DNA of 64,000 nucleotides, from contig JBEKDK010000006.1 of the NCBI GenBank assembly GCA_050014395.1, positions 1 to 64,000 on the forward strand, written 5' to 3'. Position numbers and translations under genes: made by a program. Positions 24,651 through 34,112 of the stretch are shown piece after piece. Origin of the DNA: DASPOJ01 sp050014395 (GTDB lineage Bacteria > Acidobacteriota > Terriglobia > Acidiferrales > UBA7541). Position 1 is the stretch's first letter; each line of letters begins with the position of its first letter. Under the pieces are notes generated by a model. The model was given only the letters and a program-made list of their open reading frames with translations, made no database searches and was not told where the DNA came from.

Positions 24651-26246
24651 TTAACGGTTCATTACAAGCTCGATACGTGCGGCAGCTGCGGGCGTGCCGT
24701 CGGCGGCGATGGCCGTGGCTCGGCCTTGAGTCGTAGCCCAGGAGGCGCCGCGTGCACCATCGAGAATAGCCTGCACGCGTGATGAAATCGCGCCGCCGGC
24801 GGATTCCATGAGCGGTGGCTCGCTGGATTCGCCCGCGGGCTCGGCGCCGGGGCCGCACTCCAGAAAATCGCGGCCAAGCACGACGGGCGCGCGCAATTCG
24901 CCGCGCGCGACGAGATCGTTCACGGCGACGCACAATCGGGCGCGCTTCGAGACAGGGATCCAGCAAACTCGCGCGGGCAAGCCCTGGGACCTAACGTGTT
25001 TTTGCGCGAGCGGCAGCCAGGTATGAAGACGTTCGTCGTCAGGAAATATTTCGAGTGCGAGGCGATCGATGCGATCGATGTCCGCGAGTTCGCCCGAAAG
25101 CGCAATCCATCGAAGCGGCGCACGATTTTCAGTTAGCGCAGTTGCGAGGCACGTCTCCGCGAACCCGGTCACGGTATCCGCGCCTTCGACGCCGGCGTCG
25201 CGTGCGCGCGCGAAAAGTTGGTTGCCGAAATCGAAGAGGATCGCGCCGAGCGTGCGCAGCTCAAGCATCGCGGGCACTTGCGTCGAGATCGAGTCGAGCG
25301 ATCTGCGCCGCGCTTCCGCCGGATCGCGGCGACGCAACTCGGCGGCCTGCGCCAAATCCAAACTTTGCGGCCAATAGCCACACAACGGATCGTGCGCGGC
25401 GGTGCGATCGGTAAGCAGATCGGGCACAACGCCGCGCTGCGCGAGTTCGCGCATCACATCTGCCGCGTTGCCGACCAGGCCGACCGAGCGCGCGGCGCGT
25501 TGGCGCACGGCATTCTTGAGAATGCGCAGCGCTTCGTCGAGCGATGTCACCATCACGTCGCAGTAGCCGCCCTTTACGCGTCGCTTGATGCGCGCGGGGT
25601 CGGCGTCGATGCCCAGAAACGCCGCGCCGTTCAGTTGCGCGGCGAGCGGCTGCGCACCGCCCCGGCCGCCCATGCCGGCAGAGACAACCAGGCGGCCGGC
25701 AAGATCGCCGCCGAAGTGGCGCTGGGCCGCGGCGCGAAACGTTTCGTAAGTTTCTTCGAGCGAGCCTTGCGTGCCGACGTACATCCAGCTTGCCGCGGTT
25801 GTCTTCGCGTCAATCAGAACGCGAGGCGCGGCGACGCTTGTGCGCAAGATTCGTGCCAATCTTCCCGATTGCGCGAGAAGTGTCTGATTGTTTTCGAGCG
25901 ACTTCAACGCTTCGGCGATGGCGAAGTACGCAGCCCAATCTTGCACGGGCTGACGCGCGGCGCCGCACGGACCCGGGTCGTCGAAGAATTCGGCGCGCTC
26001 GGCGATATCCGGGTCGAGCGAATTCATCAACACGCGCAGCGCCGCTTCCTGGTCCCAACCCTTGCAGGAAAGTCGCGTTCCGCGCGGCGAGCGGACGACG
26101 GCTCTTTTCGGAGAAGTCGAATTGGGCGGTTCGGATGGCACAGGGATTGGTTCTCGGGCAGCCTTTCTGCGCAGCCATTCTAGTCTATGACGGAAACCGT
26201 GCGGAAGCGCATTGCCCGGCGCGCCCGGCGATTCGCGTTCCTCCAT
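24651..26246 (-). CDS. Urocanate hydratase-like protein, divergent
   Basis: 531 residues from ATG 26246. The urocanase core is easy to recognise: SPRGTRLSCKGWDQEAALR, YVGTQGSLEETYETF, GGRGGAQPLA, SIGLVGNAA-like SVGLVGNAADVMREL, VVPDLLTDRTAAHDPLCGY and QGLPARVCW. Compared with my memory of the family, roughly 30 residues are missing before SWMYVGTQG, and GFAETCLATALTENRAPLRW replaces the usual RPLFCRGKGPFRW block. The Gly-rich segment expected after GASW, with the C-terminal RHADAGY end, is absent too. This may be an inactive or altered paralogue. A GTG at 26141 would give a more usual N-terminus. Divergent from the acyl-CoA ligase gene. Confidence 0.8.
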   Translation of the reverse strand: MEERESPGAPGNALPHGFRHRLEWLRRKAAREPIPVPSEPPNSTSPKRAVVRSPRGTRLSCKGWDQEAALRVLMNSLDPDIAERAEFFDDPGPCGAARQPVQDWAAYFAIAEALKSLENNQTLLAQSGRLARILRTSVAAPRVLIDAKTTAASWMYVGTQGSLEETYETFRAAAQRHFGGDLAGRLVVSAGMGGRGGAQPLAAQLNGAAFLGIDADPARIKRRVKGGYCDVMVTSLDEALRILKNAVRQRAARSVGLVGNAADVMRELAQRGVVPDLLTDRTAAHDPLCGYWPQSLDLAQAAELRRRDPAEARRRSLDSISTQVPAMLELRTLGAILFDFGNQLFARARDAGVEGADTVTGFAETCLATALTENRAPLRWIALSGELADIDRIDRLALEIFPDDERLHTWLPLAQKHVRSQGLPARVCWIPVSKRARLCVAVNDLVARGELRAPVVLGRDFLECGPGAEPAGESSEPPLMESAGGAISSRVQAILDGARGASWATTQGRATAIAADGTPAAAARIELVMNR

Positions 26247-26288
26247 TGCATCGGCGGCGCGGCATCCTGTAGAGTTCGGCGTTTGAGC

Positions 26289-28130
26289 ATGGAATACCTT
26301 CCTCTGCCACAACGGCTGCTCGGCGCGGTGGACACCTACGCGTCACCGCGGGCACAGATGTATCGCGACGAAAATGGTTGGCATGAAATTCCGGCAGCGG
26401 AATTGCTGCGGCGAATCGCGGCGCTTTCCGCGGAGCTTGAGCGTCTCGGCATTGCGGCGGGCGATCGAGTCGGCGTGTTTTCGACGAATCGGCCGGAGTG
26501 GCACGTGGCCGATTTCGCGATTCTGGGTTTGGGCGCGGTGAACGTGCCGATTTATTTCAATGAATCGCCGGACCGGATGGCTTTCATCCTGAATCATTCT
26601 GAGGCGAAGGCGATTTTCGTAGCGGGCGCTGAGCAAACGCGCCGCGTGCTGGAGCTTCGCGACCGGCTGCCCGCGCTGCGCCACGTGATTTGCGCCGACG
26701 CGCCGGTGGACGGAGAACTCGACGTGTTGCGGTATGAAACGATCGTGGGTGGAAATGCAGCCGGGGGAGGCTCTGGAGACGGAGCCGCAGAAATTGAAGC
26801 CTACCGGCGCCGCGCGGAAAGCGTCGTGCCCGAGCAGCTTGCCACGTTAATCTACACTTCAGGAACCACGGGCGAGCCGAAAGGCGTGATGCTCACGCAC
26901 AAGAATTTGAGCTCGAACGTGACTGACGGATTTTGCGGCACCAATTTCGATCATCGCAGCGATCAAGGATTGTCGTTCCTGCCGCTCTCGCACGTGTACG
27001 AGCGCGTGATGGGCTACGCGTATTTGTTTACCGGCGTGCCGGTGGCGTACGTCACGGACATGAACGACGTGCCGCGAGCGCTCACGGAAGTTCGGCCGAC
27101 GATTCTGGCGGCAGTGCCGCGATTTTTCGAGAAAGTGTACGCGCGCGTTGTTGACAAGGGGCGTTCGGGGACGCGGCTGAAGCGGGCGATTTTCGATTGG
27201 GCTTTGCGCGTCGGGCGAAAATCGGTGCCGTGGAAGGCGCATGGCGCGCAACCTTCAGCGTGGGTGCGATTGCAATGGCGCATCGCCGATCGCCTGATTT
27301 TTCACAAGATTCGCGCGGCCACGGGCGGCCGATTCCGGATGGTCGCCTCTGGCAGCGCGCCGCTGGCGAAAGATTTGCTCGAATTTCTGTGGGTGGTGGG
27401 CCTGCCGATTTTTCAAGGCTACGGGCTGACGGAAACTTCACCGGTCGTCTCGACGAATATTCCGTCGGTGAATCGCGTTGGCAGTGTGGGCCCGATTATT
27501 CCGAACGTCGAAGTGCGCATTGCCGCCGACGGCGAAATCGAAGTGCGCGGTCCGTGTGTGATGCTCGGCTACTACCAGCACCCCGACGAGACGCGCGCTA
27601 CGATTTCGGCTGACGGCTGGCTTTCGACCGGAGACATTGGGCGTTTAGACGAAGACGGTTTTCTCTACATCACCGATCGGAAGAAGGAACTATTGAAAAC
27701 TGCGGGCGGTAAATTCGTCGCGCCGCAGATGGTCGAAAATCTTCTGAAGAGCAGCTCGTACATATCGAACGCGATGGTGTTGGGCAACCAGCGCAGATTT
27801 ATTTCGGCGCTGATCGTGCCGAATTTCGCGGTGTTGGCAACTTTAGCGAGCGAGCGAAGTCTGGCCGACGGTTCGCGCGAGGAATTGATTGCCGCACCCT
27901 GGGTGCGCGAGCGAATCGAGCAAGAAGTGAAACGGTTATGTACGCCGCTGGCGCACTACGAAACCGTGAAGCGATTCGTGCTGCTGCCCGACGATTTCAC
28001 GTTCGAGGGTGGCGAGCTGACCTACACGCTGAAACTCAAGCGGCGCGTGATCGAAGAAAAATATGCCTCGCAGATCGATCGCCTCTACGCCGAAGCCGAC
28101 GCGGATCCCCGCACGGCGCCTTCGGACTGA
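26289..28130 (+). CDS. fadD: Long-chain acyl-CoA synthetase (AMP-forming)
   Basis: 613 residues from ATG 26289. It activates long-chain fatty acids to acyl-CoA through an acyl-AMP intermediate. The P-loop motif is LIYTSGTTGEPKGVMLTHKN. Then come SFLPLSHVYERVMGYAYLF, YGLTETSPVV, DGWLSTGDIGRLDEDGFLYI and DRKKELLKTAGGKFVAP. These are the A3 to A10 regions of the adenylating fold, with the lysine of KTAGGKFVAP as the catalytic one. The family resembles eukaryotic-type long-chain ligases (two-part, about 600 residues). Weak Shine-Dalgarno. Divergent from the urocanase-like gene. The gene symbol is used in the broad sense. Confidence 0.92.
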   Translation: MEYLPLPQRLLGAVDTYASPRAQMYRDENGWHEIPAAELLRRIAALSAELERLGIAAGDRVGVFSTNRPEWHVADFAILGLGAVNVPIYFNESPDRMAFILNHSEAKAIFVAGAEQTRRVLELRDRLPALRHVICADAPVDGELDVLRYETIVGGNAAGGGSGDGAAEIEAYRRRAESVVPEQLATLIYTSGTTGEPKGVMLTHKNLSSNVTDGFCGTNFDHRSDQGLSFLPLSHVYERVMGYAYLFTGVPVAYVTDMNDVPRALTEVRPTILAAVPRFFEKVYARVVDKGRSGTRLKRAIFDWALRVGRKSVPWKAHGAQPSAWVRLQWRIADRLIFHKIRAATGGRFRMVASGSAPLAKDLLEFLWVVGLPIFQGYGLTETSPVVSTNIPSVNRVGSVGPIIPNVEVRIAADGEIEVRGPCVMLGYYQHPDETRATISADGWLSTGDIGRLDEDGFLYITDRKKELLKTAGGKFVAPQMVENLLKSSSYISNAMVLGNQRRFISALIVPNFAVLATLASERSLADGSREELIAAPWVRERIEQEVKRLCTPLAHYETVKRFVLLPDDFTFEGGELTYTLKLKRRVIEEKYASQIDRLYAEADADPRTAPSD

Positions 28131-28223
28131 CGCGCCGCGGCGCTGATTTTGTTCGCTGCGCCTGCGCGGTACAATACCATTTAGTTTTGGGCGATGCGGT
28201 TCTCGCGCATGGGGGTTCACGCA

Positions 28224-29000
28224 ATGAACGATGAATTGGTGATTGCCGGCCGCGCTTTCGGCTCGCGCCTGATAGTGGGCACGGGGAAATATCGGTCGTT
28301 CGCGGAAATGGCGCGCGCGCACACGGCCTCGGGCGCCGCGATGGTCACGGTTGCGGTGCGCCGTGTGAATCTTTCCGACCGGACGAAAGAATCGCTTCTC
28401 GATTTCATCGATCGCGAAAAGATTTTCATTCTGCCGAACACGGCCGGTTGTTACACCGCGGACGAAGCGATTCGCGCGGCGCGCCTGGGCAGGGAAGCTG
28501 GACTTTCAGAATGGGTGAAGCTGGAAGTGATTGGCGATCAGCAGACTTTGTTTCCGGACACTGAAGAGTTGGTGAAGGCCACGCGCGTGTTGGTGAAGGA
28601 AGGATTTATCGTGCTGCCGTACACCAGCGACGATTTGATCGTGGCGCGCAAACTGATTGACGCCGGCGCCGCCGCTGTGATGCCTCTGGCCGCGCCGATC
28701 GGCTCGGGATTGGGCGTGCAGAATCACGCCGCGCTGCGAATTTTGCGCGAGCGCGTCACGGAAGTGCCGCTGATCGTCGATGCCGGCGTGGGCACGGCTT
28801 CCGATGCGGCCGTCGCGATGGAGTTGGGCGCCGACGCGATCCTGATGAATACGGCCATCGCCGAAGCTCAGGATGCCGTGCTGATGGCGGAAGCGATGCG
28901 CGAGGCCGTCTCTGCCGGGCGCAAGGCATTTCTAGCCGGGCGCATGCCGAAAAAACTTTACGCTTCGGCGTCGAGTCCACTGGCCGGCGTCGTCCGCTAG
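28224..29000 (+). CDS. thiG: Thiazole synthase
   Basis: Forms the thiazole phosphate carboxylate ring of thiamin from deoxyxylulose phosphate, ThiS thiocarboxylate and dehydroglycine. 258 residues from ATG 28224. Core signatures: FGSRLIVGTGKYRSF, NTAGCYTADEAIRAA, WVKLEVIGD with the Schiff-base lysine K99, and VDAGVGTASDAAVAMELGAD. ThiS and ThiO/ThiH genes are not beside it; thiE lies at 61 kb. No TPP riboswitch is seen in the 93 bp upstream. Confidence 0.95.
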   Translation: MNDELVIAGRAFGSRLIVGTGKYRSFAEMARAHTASGAAMVTVAVRRVNLSDRTKESLLDFIDREKIFILPNTAGCYTADEAIRAARLGREAGLSEWVKLEVIGDQQTLFPDTEELVKATRVLVKEGFIVLPYTSDDLIVARKLIDAGAAAVMPLAAPIGSGLGVQNHAALRILRERVTEVPLIVDAGVGTASDAAVAMELGADAILMNTAIAEAQDAVLMAEAMREAVSAGRKAFLAGRMPKKLYASASSPLAGVVR

Positions 29001-29063
29001 GACGCGTACATCAGCGTCTTGTAAGGCGTCACGGCAATTTCCGTCGCGGCCCCACTCGAGCCC

Positions 29064-30047
29064 TCAAATCATGCGGAAGAGTTGATGCATGGTTGCGTCC
29101 ACGGCGGCGTGAATCACCCCACTGCCGGTCATCGAGCGCGTTCGTCTCCACGCGATGCCGTAGAAGAGTCCCGAGAATACAGACAACAGGACGTACCGCC
29201 AATTTGGAAAGTGCCCGTGATTGATATGGGAGAAGGCGAAGGCGATCGAAGCCACAATCAAGCCGGCCGCATTGCTGCGTAACGTGCGCTCGAGCGCGTT
29301 TTGCAAAAGACCGCGAAAGAAAAATTCCTCCGCCCAAGCCGTGAAGAGAAAATATCCTAGAAAGGTAGGCAGCAACAGTCCGTAATGCCGGATGTTCGGG
29401 TCAAAGCGGAAAAAGTGGATCTTGAGCGCGAGCGGGATATCGATCGCGGCGATGGCGGCAAAGCAAAGCACCACGGTCAGCGTCCATCTCCCCGCCCAGG
29501 CGAACGTGAATCCCACGTCCGGCGCGCGGCGCACGAATAGGAACGCGATCGTGGCGATCTGAACAACCAGCAGAACCGACATCGCGTAGTTGACATGCGG
29601 TGTGGGATAGGGCCACAGATACTGCACCCATCCAAGCCAGAAGGGAATGAATAGCGCGGCCATCGCCGCGTAGTCCTGCCATGCACCGAACGGCTTGTCG
29701 CCGGCCCACGCCTCGAAAAGCACCGGCACAATCGCCATTCCCGCGACGAGTCCCACTTGGCTCCAAATGAAGTAGCGCACGCCCACGGCATAGACGATGT
29801 ACGTGAGCAGCGGCACCGTGCCGAGCGCCGCGGCGACTTGCGGCGAAAGGCGGCTGGAGATGCGCTCGATCATTCTGTCCGAGGCTAGAAAGATTTCGGT
29901 GCCGAATAGCCACAGCGTCACCGCGACCATCACCGCGTAACGCGGGCCGCCATAACCCATCCGATGGCCGTACAATGCTGCCGCGATTCCGACGGCAGCC
30001 CAGACGATGAATCCGATATAGAGAGGAAGTGGACGCGCTGAATTCAT
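29064..30047 (-). CDS. CPBP-family intramembrane glutamic protease
   Basis: 327 residues with about eight to nine hydrophobic segments. The CPBP/CAAX-like catalytic motifs are near the C-terminus: EEFFFRGLLQN (EExxxR), FAFSHINHG (second His motif) and HAAVDAT (third). Bacterial members cleave or process small peptides or prenylated substrates, often bacteriocin-related; the substrate here is unknown. ATG at 30047. Divergent from the gene at 30109 with a 61-bp gap. Confidence 0.9.
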   Translation of the reverse strand: MNSARPLPLYIGFIVWAAVGIAAALYGHRMGYGGPRYAVMVAVTLWLFGTEIFLASDRMIERISSRLSPQVAAALGTVPLLTYIVYAVGVRYFIWSQVGLVAGMAIVPVLFEAWAGDKPFGAWQDYAAMAALFIPFWLGWVQYLWPYPTPHVNYAMSVLLVVQIATIAFLFVRRAPDVGFTFAWAGRWTLTVVLCFAAIAAIDIPLALKIHFFRFDPNIRHYGLLLPTFLGYFLFTAWAEEFFFRGLLQNALERTLRSNAAGLIVASIAFAFSHINHGHFPNWRYVLLSVFSGLFYGIAWRRTRSMTGSGVIHAAVDATMHQLFRMI

Positions 30048-30108
30048 GCCGAGTTAGTGTACAGTAGCGCAATCAAAAATCAACCGAACGAATCGATCGA
30101 AATAATCG

Positions 30109-31245
30109 ATGGCATCGAACCCACGCGCACGAATTGCTTACATTGATTGGCTGCGCGGACTTGCGTGCGCCGTGATGTTTCAGACGCATTGCTACGATTC
30201 GTGGCTGGGCGGCGCGGCGCGCCAGGGCAGCTTCATTCGCTATTCGCAGTTGGGCGGCACACTGCCCGCGCCGCTGTTTCTTTTTCTCGCCGGCCTTTCG
30301 CTGGCATTCACCACAGACCGGATGCGCCAGCGCGGAATGTCCGCTGGCCCGATCGCGCGCAGCACGATTCGCCGCGGCAGCGAGATATTTCTGCTCGCGC
30401 TGCTGTTTCGCGTGCAGGAGTATGCGCTCAGCCTGGCGCACGCGCCGTGGACCGATCTGCTGCGCGTGGATATTCTCAACGCCATTGCCGTCACGCTGAT
30501 ATTGATGTCGATTGTGAATTGGGCCGTGGCGCGGAGCGGCGCTGCCGGCGCGCGATTGCGCGCGTGGAATGTTGCGGCGGCGATTGGCGTGGCTCTCACG
30601 ATTGCGCTGGCAACGCCACCGTTGTGGACCACAGCGCGCCTGCATTGGCTGCCGTGGTATCTCGAATCCTACATAAACGGCGTGCACATTTATGGCGTTC
30701 CGCAAACCTGGTTGTTTCCGATTTTTCCGTGGGCCGCGTTCGGGTTCATCGGCTTGGCTGCGGGACATTTGCTTTCGGCGGCACGGGAACGCGATCGCGA
30801 AGTTTCCACGGTCGCGTGGCTTGGCGCGGCGGGCGTCGCGATTTTTGCCGCGGCGTGGTGGTTTGACTCGCTGCCTGTGCGGGTTTACGCCGTGTACGAT
30901 TTCTGGCACACCAGTCCGAATTGGTTTCTGATGCGCGTCGGCGTTCTTCTGGTGATCGTTCTTTTCGGTTACGCGTGGTGCCGTTGGGGAGCGGGGGAGT
31001 GGGGATTCAGTCCGCTGGTCACGATGGGCCAGGCTTCGCTGCTGGTGTATTGGGTGCACATTGAATTTGTGTATGGCGATTTTTCGATTTTGCCGAAGCG
31101 CGCCGTGGGAATTGGGAAAGCTTCGGTGGGCCTGCTGATTATTTTCGTGATGATGACTCTGCTGGCGATGGCGCGCGTCAGATGGAAAGGCCGCGGCGCG
31201 GAACTCGCGGCGTGGTTTCGCCGGCCCGCGAGCCGATCGACGTAA
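30109..31245 (+). CDS. Multipass membrane protein, HGSNAT/DUF1624-like acyltransferase
   Basis: 378 residues with about ten hydrophobic segments. The N-terminus YIDWLRGLACAVMFQTHCYD matches the start of the heparan-alpha-glucosaminide N-acetyltransferase-like (DUF1624) group, where an Asp/Arg/His set lies near the first helix. PLFLFLAGLSLAFTTDRMRQ follows, and TMGQASLLVYWVHIEFVYGD near the end is the usual closing motif. It probably transfers an acyl group to a sugar or other extracytoplasmic acceptor. Divergent from the CPBP protease gene. Confidence 0.8.
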   Translation: MASNPRARIAYIDWLRGLACAVMFQTHCYDSWLGGAARQGSFIRYSQLGGTLPAPLFLFLAGLSLAFTTDRMRQRGMSAGPIARSTIRRGSEIFLLALLFRVQEYALSLAHAPWTDLLRVDILNAIAVTLILMSIVNWAVARSGAAGARLRAWNVAAAIGVALTIALATPPLWTTARLHWLPWYLESYINGVHIYGVPQTWLFPIFPWAAFGFIGLAAGHLLSAARERDREVSTVAWLGAAGVAIFAAAWWFDSLPVRVYAVYDFWHTSPNWFLMRVGVLLVIVLFGYAWCRWGAGEWGFSPLVTMGQASLLVYWVHIEFVYGDFSILPKRAVGIGKASVGLLIIFVMMTLLAMARVRWKGRGAELAAWFRRPASRST

Positions 31246-31653
31246 TCACTGCTGGGGTCTGTCGCCTGCGGAGCTGCTGTCAGAAGTTGCGGGTGGCGGC
31301 GGCACTTTGAAAATCACTTCGCCGGGGCGCGCCAGGCCCATTTCCTCGCGGGCGATGCGTTCGATTATCCGCGGATCGCTCTTGAGAGCGGTCACCTGAT
31401 CGGTGAGCGCGCGATTCTCGTCGTCGAGCTTGGTGATTTCATCGCGCGCCGCCTGAATCTCCTGTGCGGTGCGGCGCATGGCGATGAAACCGTGCGCGCC
31501 GAAAATATCGTGCACACCTAGGAATGCCAGCGCCAACAGAAGCACCCAGCGCGCATTGCGGGTCACCCACGATGGCGTGCCCGATTCCTTTTCCTTCTGA
31601 GTCCGAGGCTTCTTCGCAGCTGCGGCCGCGCTACCACCGTGAAATTCGTTCAT
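31246..31653 (-). CDS. FtsB/DivIC-like septum protein
   Basis: 135 residues. Single membrane segment WVLLLALAFLGVHDIFGAHG, then a heptad-like coiled coil (MRRTAQEIQAARDEITKLDD, ENRALTDQVTALKSD) and the family tail PRIIERIAREEMGLARPGEV. FtsB-type proteins join FtsL and FtsQ in the divisome. The start ATG overlaps the stop of the mutase gene as ATGA and follows GGAGGAACC, so the two genes are translationally coupled. It could also be a DivIC homologue. Confidence 0.85.
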   Translation of the reverse strand: MNEFHGGSAAAAAKKPRTQKEKESGTPSWVTRNARWVLLLALAFLGVHDIFGAHGFIAMRRTAQEIQAARDEITKLDDENRALTDQVTALKSDPRIIERIAREEMGLARPGEVIFKVPPPPATSDSSSAGDRPQQ

Positions 31654-33113
31654 GCTGCGGTTCCTCCCGCGGCTTCGCCCAGCACCCAAGCGCGCGCTTG
31701 CTCGCCCATTTTCTTCGACGCTTCCATCGTGGCCGCTTCGGTGTAAACGCGGAGCAGTGGCTCCGTGCCGGAAAGGCGCATCAACACCCACGAGCCATCG
31801 TCAAACTCGAGTTGCAGGCCGTCGGTGCGGTCCATGCGCACGACGGGGCGGCCCAGAAATTGTTTGTAATCTTTTTTCAATTGCGCGACGGTCCGCGCTT
31901 GAACGTCGAGAGGCAAGTGCAAATTAATTCGCAGCGGCCAAAATTCGCGGCCCACGCGGCGGAACAGATCCTTCAGTTGCTCGCTGAGCGATGCGCGCCG
32001 CGCCGCAATCATTTCCGCCACCAGCAGGCCGGCCAGGATGCCGTCTTTTTCCGGGATGTGTCCGCGGATGGAAAGGCCCGCGCTTTCTTCGCCGCCCATT
32101 GCAATCTTGTCCTGCTCGATCAGCGCGCCGATATATTTGAAGCCGACGGGCGTCTCAAACACCGCGTCCTTTTTTGAGACCGTTGTGCCGTGGAGCTTCG
32201 CGACGGCGTCCATCAGGTGCGAAGTGGCCACGCTGCGCGCCGCGGGGAAATTCCATTTGCGCGTGGTGACGACGTAGTCGTACACCAAACCGAGGATGTG
32301 ATTCGGCTGGAACCACGTGCCGTCGGCGTCGATCATGCCGAAGCGATCGGCGTCGCCGTCGGTGGCCAAGCCGACGTTGGCGCGGCGCTCGCGCACGGCT
32401 TCGAGCAGCGGCTTTAGATTCGATTCCACAACGTCCGGGCCCGTGCCGTCGAACAGAACGTCGCGATTCGCGCGAATGGTGTGCGCGGTGATGCCGTGAT
32501 CCGCCAGCGCGCGATCCAAGTATCCGGCGCCGCAGCCATGCAGCGCGTCATAGACGATGGTGATGCCGGCTTGGCGTATCGCATCGAAATGTACAAGTTC
32601 CGCCAAGCGCTTCAGATACGGTTCGCGCAGGCTGATGCGCTCGAACGAATCCGCGGAAACGTCCACGCGATCCGGCTCCGCCAATTTTGCCGCGCGCGCT
32701 TCGATGTCCTTCGTGACTTCCGGCAGCGCCGGGCCGCCGTCAGGGCCGGAAAATTTCAGGCCGTTGTACGCGAACGGATTGTGACTGGCGGTGAAATTGA
32801 TCGCGCCGTCGATTTTTCTGCGGCGAATTTCGTAGGCGATCGCCGGAGTGGGCGCGGGCCCATCGCACAGCAGCACGGTGACGCCGCGCTCGCGCAGGAT
32901 GCCGGCCGCGGCGAGCGTGAACTCTTCGGCGAAAAATCGCGTGTCGTGGCCGACGATCAGCGTGGCCTTGGAATTTTTCTTGCGCACGTGATCGGCGATC
33001 GCGGCCGTTGCGCGGCGCACGTTGCCAAACGTGAATTCGTCGGCGATGATCGCGCGCCAGCCGGACGTGCCGAAGTGTATGACCGATTTGGTTGAGGCCA
33101 TTTTCGCCGTCAT
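31650..33113 (-). CDS. Phosphoglucomutase/phosphomannomutase family enzyme
   Basis: 487 residues. It interconverts hexose 1- and 6-phosphates. Active-site phosphoserine loop TASHNP (with NFTASHNPFAYNGLKFS), metal loop DGDADR, sugar-binding GGEESAG and phosphate-binding RLSGTEPLLRVY are all present in the usual order. Candidate substrates are glucose, mannose or glucosamine phosphate; the motifs do not settle it. It could supply precursors for the envelope, consistent with coupling to the FtsB-like gene. ATG 33113 is used; an internal ATG four codons on is also possible. Confidence 0.93.
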   Translation of the reverse strand: MTAKMASTKSVIHFGTSGWRAIIADEFTFGNVRRATAAIADHVRKKNSKATLIVGHDTRFFAEEFTLAAAGILRERGVTVLLCDGPAPTPAIAYEIRRRKIDGAINFTASHNPFAYNGLKFSGPDGGPALPEVTKDIEARAAKLAEPDRVDVSADSFERISLREPYLKRLAELVHFDAIRQAGITIVYDALHGCGAGYLDRALADHGITAHTIRANRDVLFDGTGPDVVESNLKPLLEAVRERRANVGLATDGDADRFGMIDADGTWFQPNHILGLVYDYVVTTRKWNFPAARSVATSHLMDAVAKLHGTTVSKKDAVFETPVGFKYIGALIEQDKIAMGGEESAGLSIRGHIPEKDGILAGLLVAEMIAARRASLSEQLKDLFRRVGREFWPLRINLHLPLDVQARTVAQLKKDYKQFLGRPVVRMDRTDGLQLEFDDGSWVLMRLSGTEPLLRVYTEAATMEASKKMGEQARAWVLGEAAGGTAA

Positions 33114-33286
33114 CGCACACTCCGCAGCGCGCCAATCTCGCCGCGTCCATTCGATGCAGAAGCGCTCGCTGACGGTTCCCCCGCGCGGTATTCTAACCCG
33201 CGCGGGGCGGCGCGATCATCCGAAGGATTTCCCGCGCGCGAGAAAGAGTAACGGCAACGAGGTGGCATCTCGAAAGAGGTAGCGTA

Positions 33287-33613
33287 ATGACTGATTGCGT
33301 CGTCGTACTCGTCACGTGCAAATCGTCCGCCGAGGCGCGGCGCGTCGCTCGCGCTGCGGTTGCATCGCGCCACGCCGCGTGTGCGAACATTTTGCCGGGC
33401 AAAATTGAATCGATCTATCGCTGGAAGGGAAGGGTTGAGCGCGCGCGAGAGACTCTGCTTCTGCTGAAGACGACGCGCCGCGCGTGGCCCAAGCTGCGCG
33501 ACACAATTCGCCGCGCGCATAGTTACGACGTGCCAGAGATCGTCGCGCTGCCGATTGTTGGCGGCCTCAAGCAGTATCTCGAGTGGATCGGCGAAAACGT
33601 GGAAGGCAATTAG
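33287..33613 (+). CDS. cutA: CutA1 divalent-cation tolerance protein
   Basis: 108 residues, the normal size. Trimeric cytoplasmic protein linked to divalent metal tolerance; the biochemical role is debated. Family blocks: VTCKSSAEARRVARAAVASR, CANILPGKIESIYRWKGRVE, KTTRRAWPKLRDTIRRAHSY and DVPEIVALPI. The Cys at CANI and the His of AHSYDVPE are conserved metal-binding candidates. ATG 33287 follows an AAGAGGTAG site. Divergent from the mutase gene. Confidence 0.93.
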   Translation: MTDCVVVLVTCKSSAEARRVARAAVASRHAACANILPGKIESIYRWKGRVERARETLLLLKTTRRAWPKLRDTIRRAHSYDVPEIVALPIVGGLKQYLEWIGENVEGN

Positions 33614-33684
33614 GGTGTGAGAGAGAACTTGATGATAGTAGGGAACTTGGCGTTTTTCGCGTTTGCGGGGGCGCTGAGTGGAAA

Positions 33685-33845
33685 GGAGGGGGGTACCCAC
33701 ACCCCCGGTGTGTTTTTGTAAAAGTGTTGAAAGTGCAGGGGATGCGGCGAAAGAGTGCGCATGAGTGTGAAAATACGGGGACTTAAAAATCATTGGATTC
33801 AACGAGTTGTACATGCCTTTGCATTTGATTGAAAACAAATCTAGT
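33685..33845 (+). repeat. Degenerate repeat array with GGGGGTACCC start
   Basis: Begins with a G-run, GGTACC and a C-run (about 33687-33715). It continues with imperfect units of about 35-40 bp around a core such as AAAATCATTGGATTCAACGA (33785) and GCATTTGATTGAAAACAAAT (33821), and earlier GTAAAAGTGTTGAAAGTG (33718). From memory, similar GTACCCC plus AAAATATTGA-type arrays occur in acidobacterial intergenic regions; this copy is eroded. Confidence 0.55.
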
Positions 33846-34112
33846 TGCGGCGGCGTTTTTTGCATCCTGGTAGCGCATTCGGGATGGAGGAGGCGCGCTC
33901 GTTCGGCGGGCTGGGGCGACTGTTCGAAATGGAGAAGAGCGAACACGCAGAAGTGGAGCATGCGTGTATGCAAGTGTCAAGTACTATATGAGTATTCGAA
34001 TGGATATCGACAGTCCGGTGGGAGTGGCGAGTGACGGGTGGCGAGTGGGAGGTGCGCGGCGGCGAGATTGCTTTGAGGTCCGGGATTCGGAACGAGACAA
34101 TCTGAGACGCGA

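Noticed and set aside
28131..28223. TPP riboswitch upstream of thiG
   Set aside because: Only 93 bp, and no CTGAGA-type core is present.
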